DNA from: Bugula neritina
Lineage: Eukaryota; Bryozoa; Gymnolaemata; Cheilostomatida; Bugulidae
DNA: 64,000 bases
Direction: 5' to 3'
Assembly (NCBI GenBank): GCA_964035545.1
Contig: OZ037769.1
Span: 8,361,929 to 8,425,928 of the forward strand
Made by a program: the position numbers and the translations under genes. The notes below the pieces were generated by a model, which did not search any database, had not been told where the DNA came from, and saw nothing but the letters and a program-made list of their open reading frames with translations. Below, one piece after another: positions 62,230-64,000 of this stretch; position 1 is the first letter of the stretch, and the number at the start of each line of letters is the position of its first letter.

Positions 62230-63995
62230 CTATTAAAGAAATTCACTGACAACAATTTTGATTTTACAGCTCGGAAGTCGGATAAAAAACTTGATAAACA
62301 GTTTAGCCTTACAAATATTGAAAGCACAGTCATTGAAAGCTTACTTAAAGATGTAAACCCAGCCAAAGCTGCAGGATTAGATCTGCATCTCATCTTTCAA
62401 AGCCTTTAGCTTACATTATAAACACAACTATCAATGATTGAGCTTTTCCAAATGAACTAAAAAGAGCTAAAGTTGTTCCTTTACACAAAAAAAGCATAGC
62501 TACTGATGTAAGTAATTACCGTCCAATCTCTATATTACCGGCTTTCAGTAAGATAGCTGAAAAGATTTTAAATAAGCAAATAGTAGATTTTTTAGAAATC
62601 AAAAATTATTTAACTGATAAGCAGTACGACTTTAAACGAAATAGAAACACAAATATTACCTTAATTAATCTAACAAATAAGGTTTTAAATGCTATGAACA
62701 ATGGTAATTCTGTAGCGGGAATTTTCCTCGATTTTAGTAAGGCCTTTGACACAATAAATCATGAAATCTTATTGGCTAAATTAAAAATGCTCCACTTTTC
62801 AAGTCACAGTGTGAAGCTAATTAAAAATTATCTGCTCAATTGTCAACAGTCTACTATTATTAACAACACATATTCCGACTTTATTCATATCACATGTGGA
62901 GTACCACAAGGATCCATACTTGGTCCCACACTATTCCTAATTTATATAAATGATCTTCCAGATGTAACTATGCATTTAGACCCTATATTATTTGCCGACG
63001 ATACGAACCTCTTCTTTGAATTAAAAACACTATTAAACAATATGGACATCATAAACTGTGAATTAGAGAAAATTGAAACTTTGTGCAATAAAAATAAATT
63101 AACTGTAAACATGAGTAAAACAAACTATATGATAATCAAAACAGCGCAAAATAAACAAGATTTAAATGGCTTTGCCTTAGAAATGTTCGAGAAAAATTTA
63201 GTGGGGGTAAAATCAACTACCTTCTTAGGTATTATAATAGATTCACATATTTCTTGGCAACAACATTGCAGCATACTTTGTCAAAACCTAAGGCCCTTAG
63301 TAGGCTTGATAAGTAAATGTTCCCATCACCTACCTAGAAATATTCTAATACAAATATATAACTCTTTTGTGAATTCTAAATTAACATATTGCCTAGAATT
63401 GTGGGGTAATACAACAAACATTTATCTTGAACCATTACATTTACTACAAAAGAAAATACTGAGGATTATATATAAAAAGCATCACCTTTCCCCATCTAAA
63501 CCACTGTTTCTTAGTTCTTCAATCATGCCTATTCACACTCTACACAAATTCAAACTAATACTGCTCTCACATAAACTTTACTATTCTCAACTAACACATC
63601 TCAGGCATAACTATCCCACAAGATTTTCAGAGTTCAGCCTGCAAACTCCTCCATCATCAACTGCTGCAGGTCAACAAAGAGTGGAATTCCAATGTTCGTC
63701 GCTATGGGATAAATTGCCTAGTTCTATTTGAGCTGTGGAGAGGGAGGCTGGTTTCAAACTTGCCCTAAGAGACCACCTAATGGCAAATTTCCAGATAAAA
63801 AAAAATACTCTTTGAATTGCTAAAACTTTCCAAAAACCTAAAAAAATATCTTATTTAACTGTCAACCATTCATGGCTCGGTGCCTCGACTAGCTACAGTG
63901 CTATTGCGCCACAGGCCCTGTCATTTTGTTTATTTTTTCTCAATTAATTTTTTTCCGACTGCAACAAAATAAAAACAAACAAACAAACATATAAT
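62230..63995 (+). mobile_element. LINE retrotransposon, 5' truncated
   Basis: Carries reverse transcriptase, C-terminal region and a 3' tail ending ACAAAATAAAAACAAACAAA, the short A/C-rich tail typical of CR1/L2/RTE-type LINEs. Bases 62230-62440 encode part of the finger region (IESTVIESLLKDVNPAKAAG) in another frame. No endonuclease domain remains. Confidence 0.87.
62442..63731 (+). CDS. LINE reverse transcriptase
   Basis: The frame is open from 62442 (just after a TGA) to a TGA at 63729-63731, about 429 codons, longer than a Met-to-stop reading suggests. Reverse transcriptase marks: KVVPLHKK, NYRPISILPAFSKIAEKIL, motif A LDFSKAFDTINHEIL, motif B GVPQGSILGPTLFLIYINDL, motif C LFADDTNLFF with both catalytic Asp, then NMSKTNYM, TTFLGIIID, and the C-terminal region HNYPTRFSEFS ... 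SSLWDKLPSS. The frame stops early: bases after the TGA still encode AVEREAGFKLALRDHL, the usual LINE C-terminus, so one stop has cut the tail. The CR1/L2/jockey family group is likely; the exact clade is not resolved. Confidence 0.88.
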   Translation, partial: AFPNELKRAKVVPLHKKSIATDVSNYRPISILPAFSKIAEKILNKQIVDFLEIKNYLTDKQYDFKRNRNTNITLINLTNKVLNAMNNGNSVAGIFLDFSKAFDTINHEILLAKLKMLHFSSHSVKLIKNYLLNCQQSTIINNTYSDFIHITCGVPQGSILGPTLFLIYINDLPDVTMHLDPILFADDTNLFFELKTLLNNMDIINCELEKIETLCNKNKLTVNMSKTNYMIIKTAQNKQDLNGFALEMFEKNLVGVKSTTFLGIIIDSHISWQQHCSILCQNLRPLVGLISKCSHHLPRNILIQIYNSFVNSKLTYCLELWGNTTNIYLEPLHLLQKKILRIIYKKHHLSPSKPLFLSSSIMPIHTLHKFKLILLSHKLYYSQLTHLRHNYPTRFSEFSLQTPPSSTAAGQQRVEFQCSSLWDKLPSSI

Positions 63996-64000
63996 ACAGA

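Overview
This is a metazoan nuclear genome window. It is strongly AT-rich, has short host exons with GT/AG introns, long (TA)n tracts, and a dense mix of Ty3/gypsy, Ty1/copia, Penelope-like (PLE), LINE and MITE sequences. The host proteins are secreted PAN/CTHRC1-type domains, which fits an invertebrate animal (lophotrochozoan-like), but I cannot name the species.

The main host content is a head-to-head inverted pair of paralogous genes. Gene A is on the minus strand (coding exons 35833 down to 19259, 5'UTR exon near 38.8 kb). Gene B is on the plus strand (5'UTR exon near 46.8 kb, coding exons 47654 to 60370). Both have 14 coding exons whose lengths and phases match one to one. The predicted product is secreted: signal peptide, PAN/apple-like domain, short Cys-rich EGF-like segment, then three tandem domains like the C-terminal domain of collagen triple helix repeat-containing protein 1 (CTHRC1). 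Gene B is intact (665 aa). Gene A has a 2-base insertion in exon 7 that creates a stop, so it is a pseudogene, a truncated form, or must skip that exon. Gene B lost the stop codon that gene A uses and gained about 34 C-terminal residues.

Region by region. 1-1.29 kb: no gene. 1.29-6.22 kb: internally deleted, GC-rich Ty3/gypsy element (minus). 6.3-12.8 kb: tRNA-like sequence, two terminal-inverted-repeat elements, a possible signal-peptide exon and a decayed gypsy-like element. 12.85-15.73 kb: 5'-truncated Ty1/copia element (minus). 15.7-19 kb: decayed repeats, a hammerhead-ribozyme (retrozyme-like) unit between (TA)n tracts, and chimeric PLE pieces. 19.1-38.9 kb: gene A, whose introns hold a piggyBac-like MITE, a 5.8 kb foldback element carrying two solo LTRs, a MITE, a 182 bp palindrome and a PLE with its own hammerhead. 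38.9-46.7 kb: the space between the divergent genes, with a decayed gypsy-like copy, a LINE fragment and a PLE arranged as a ~1 kb inverted repeat close to the symmetry axis of the gene pair. 46.7-60.5 kb: gene B, with a second retrozyme-like unit and a hAT-type MITE in intron 9. 60.4-64 kb: tetranucleotide repeats, a gypsy fragment and a LINE with a nearly complete reverse transcriptase.

The most interesting material is the three-CTHRC1-domain gene pair and the three hammerhead ribozyme motifs tied to (TA)n tracts and PLE sequence. All calls come from reading the sequence; no alignment or structure software was run.
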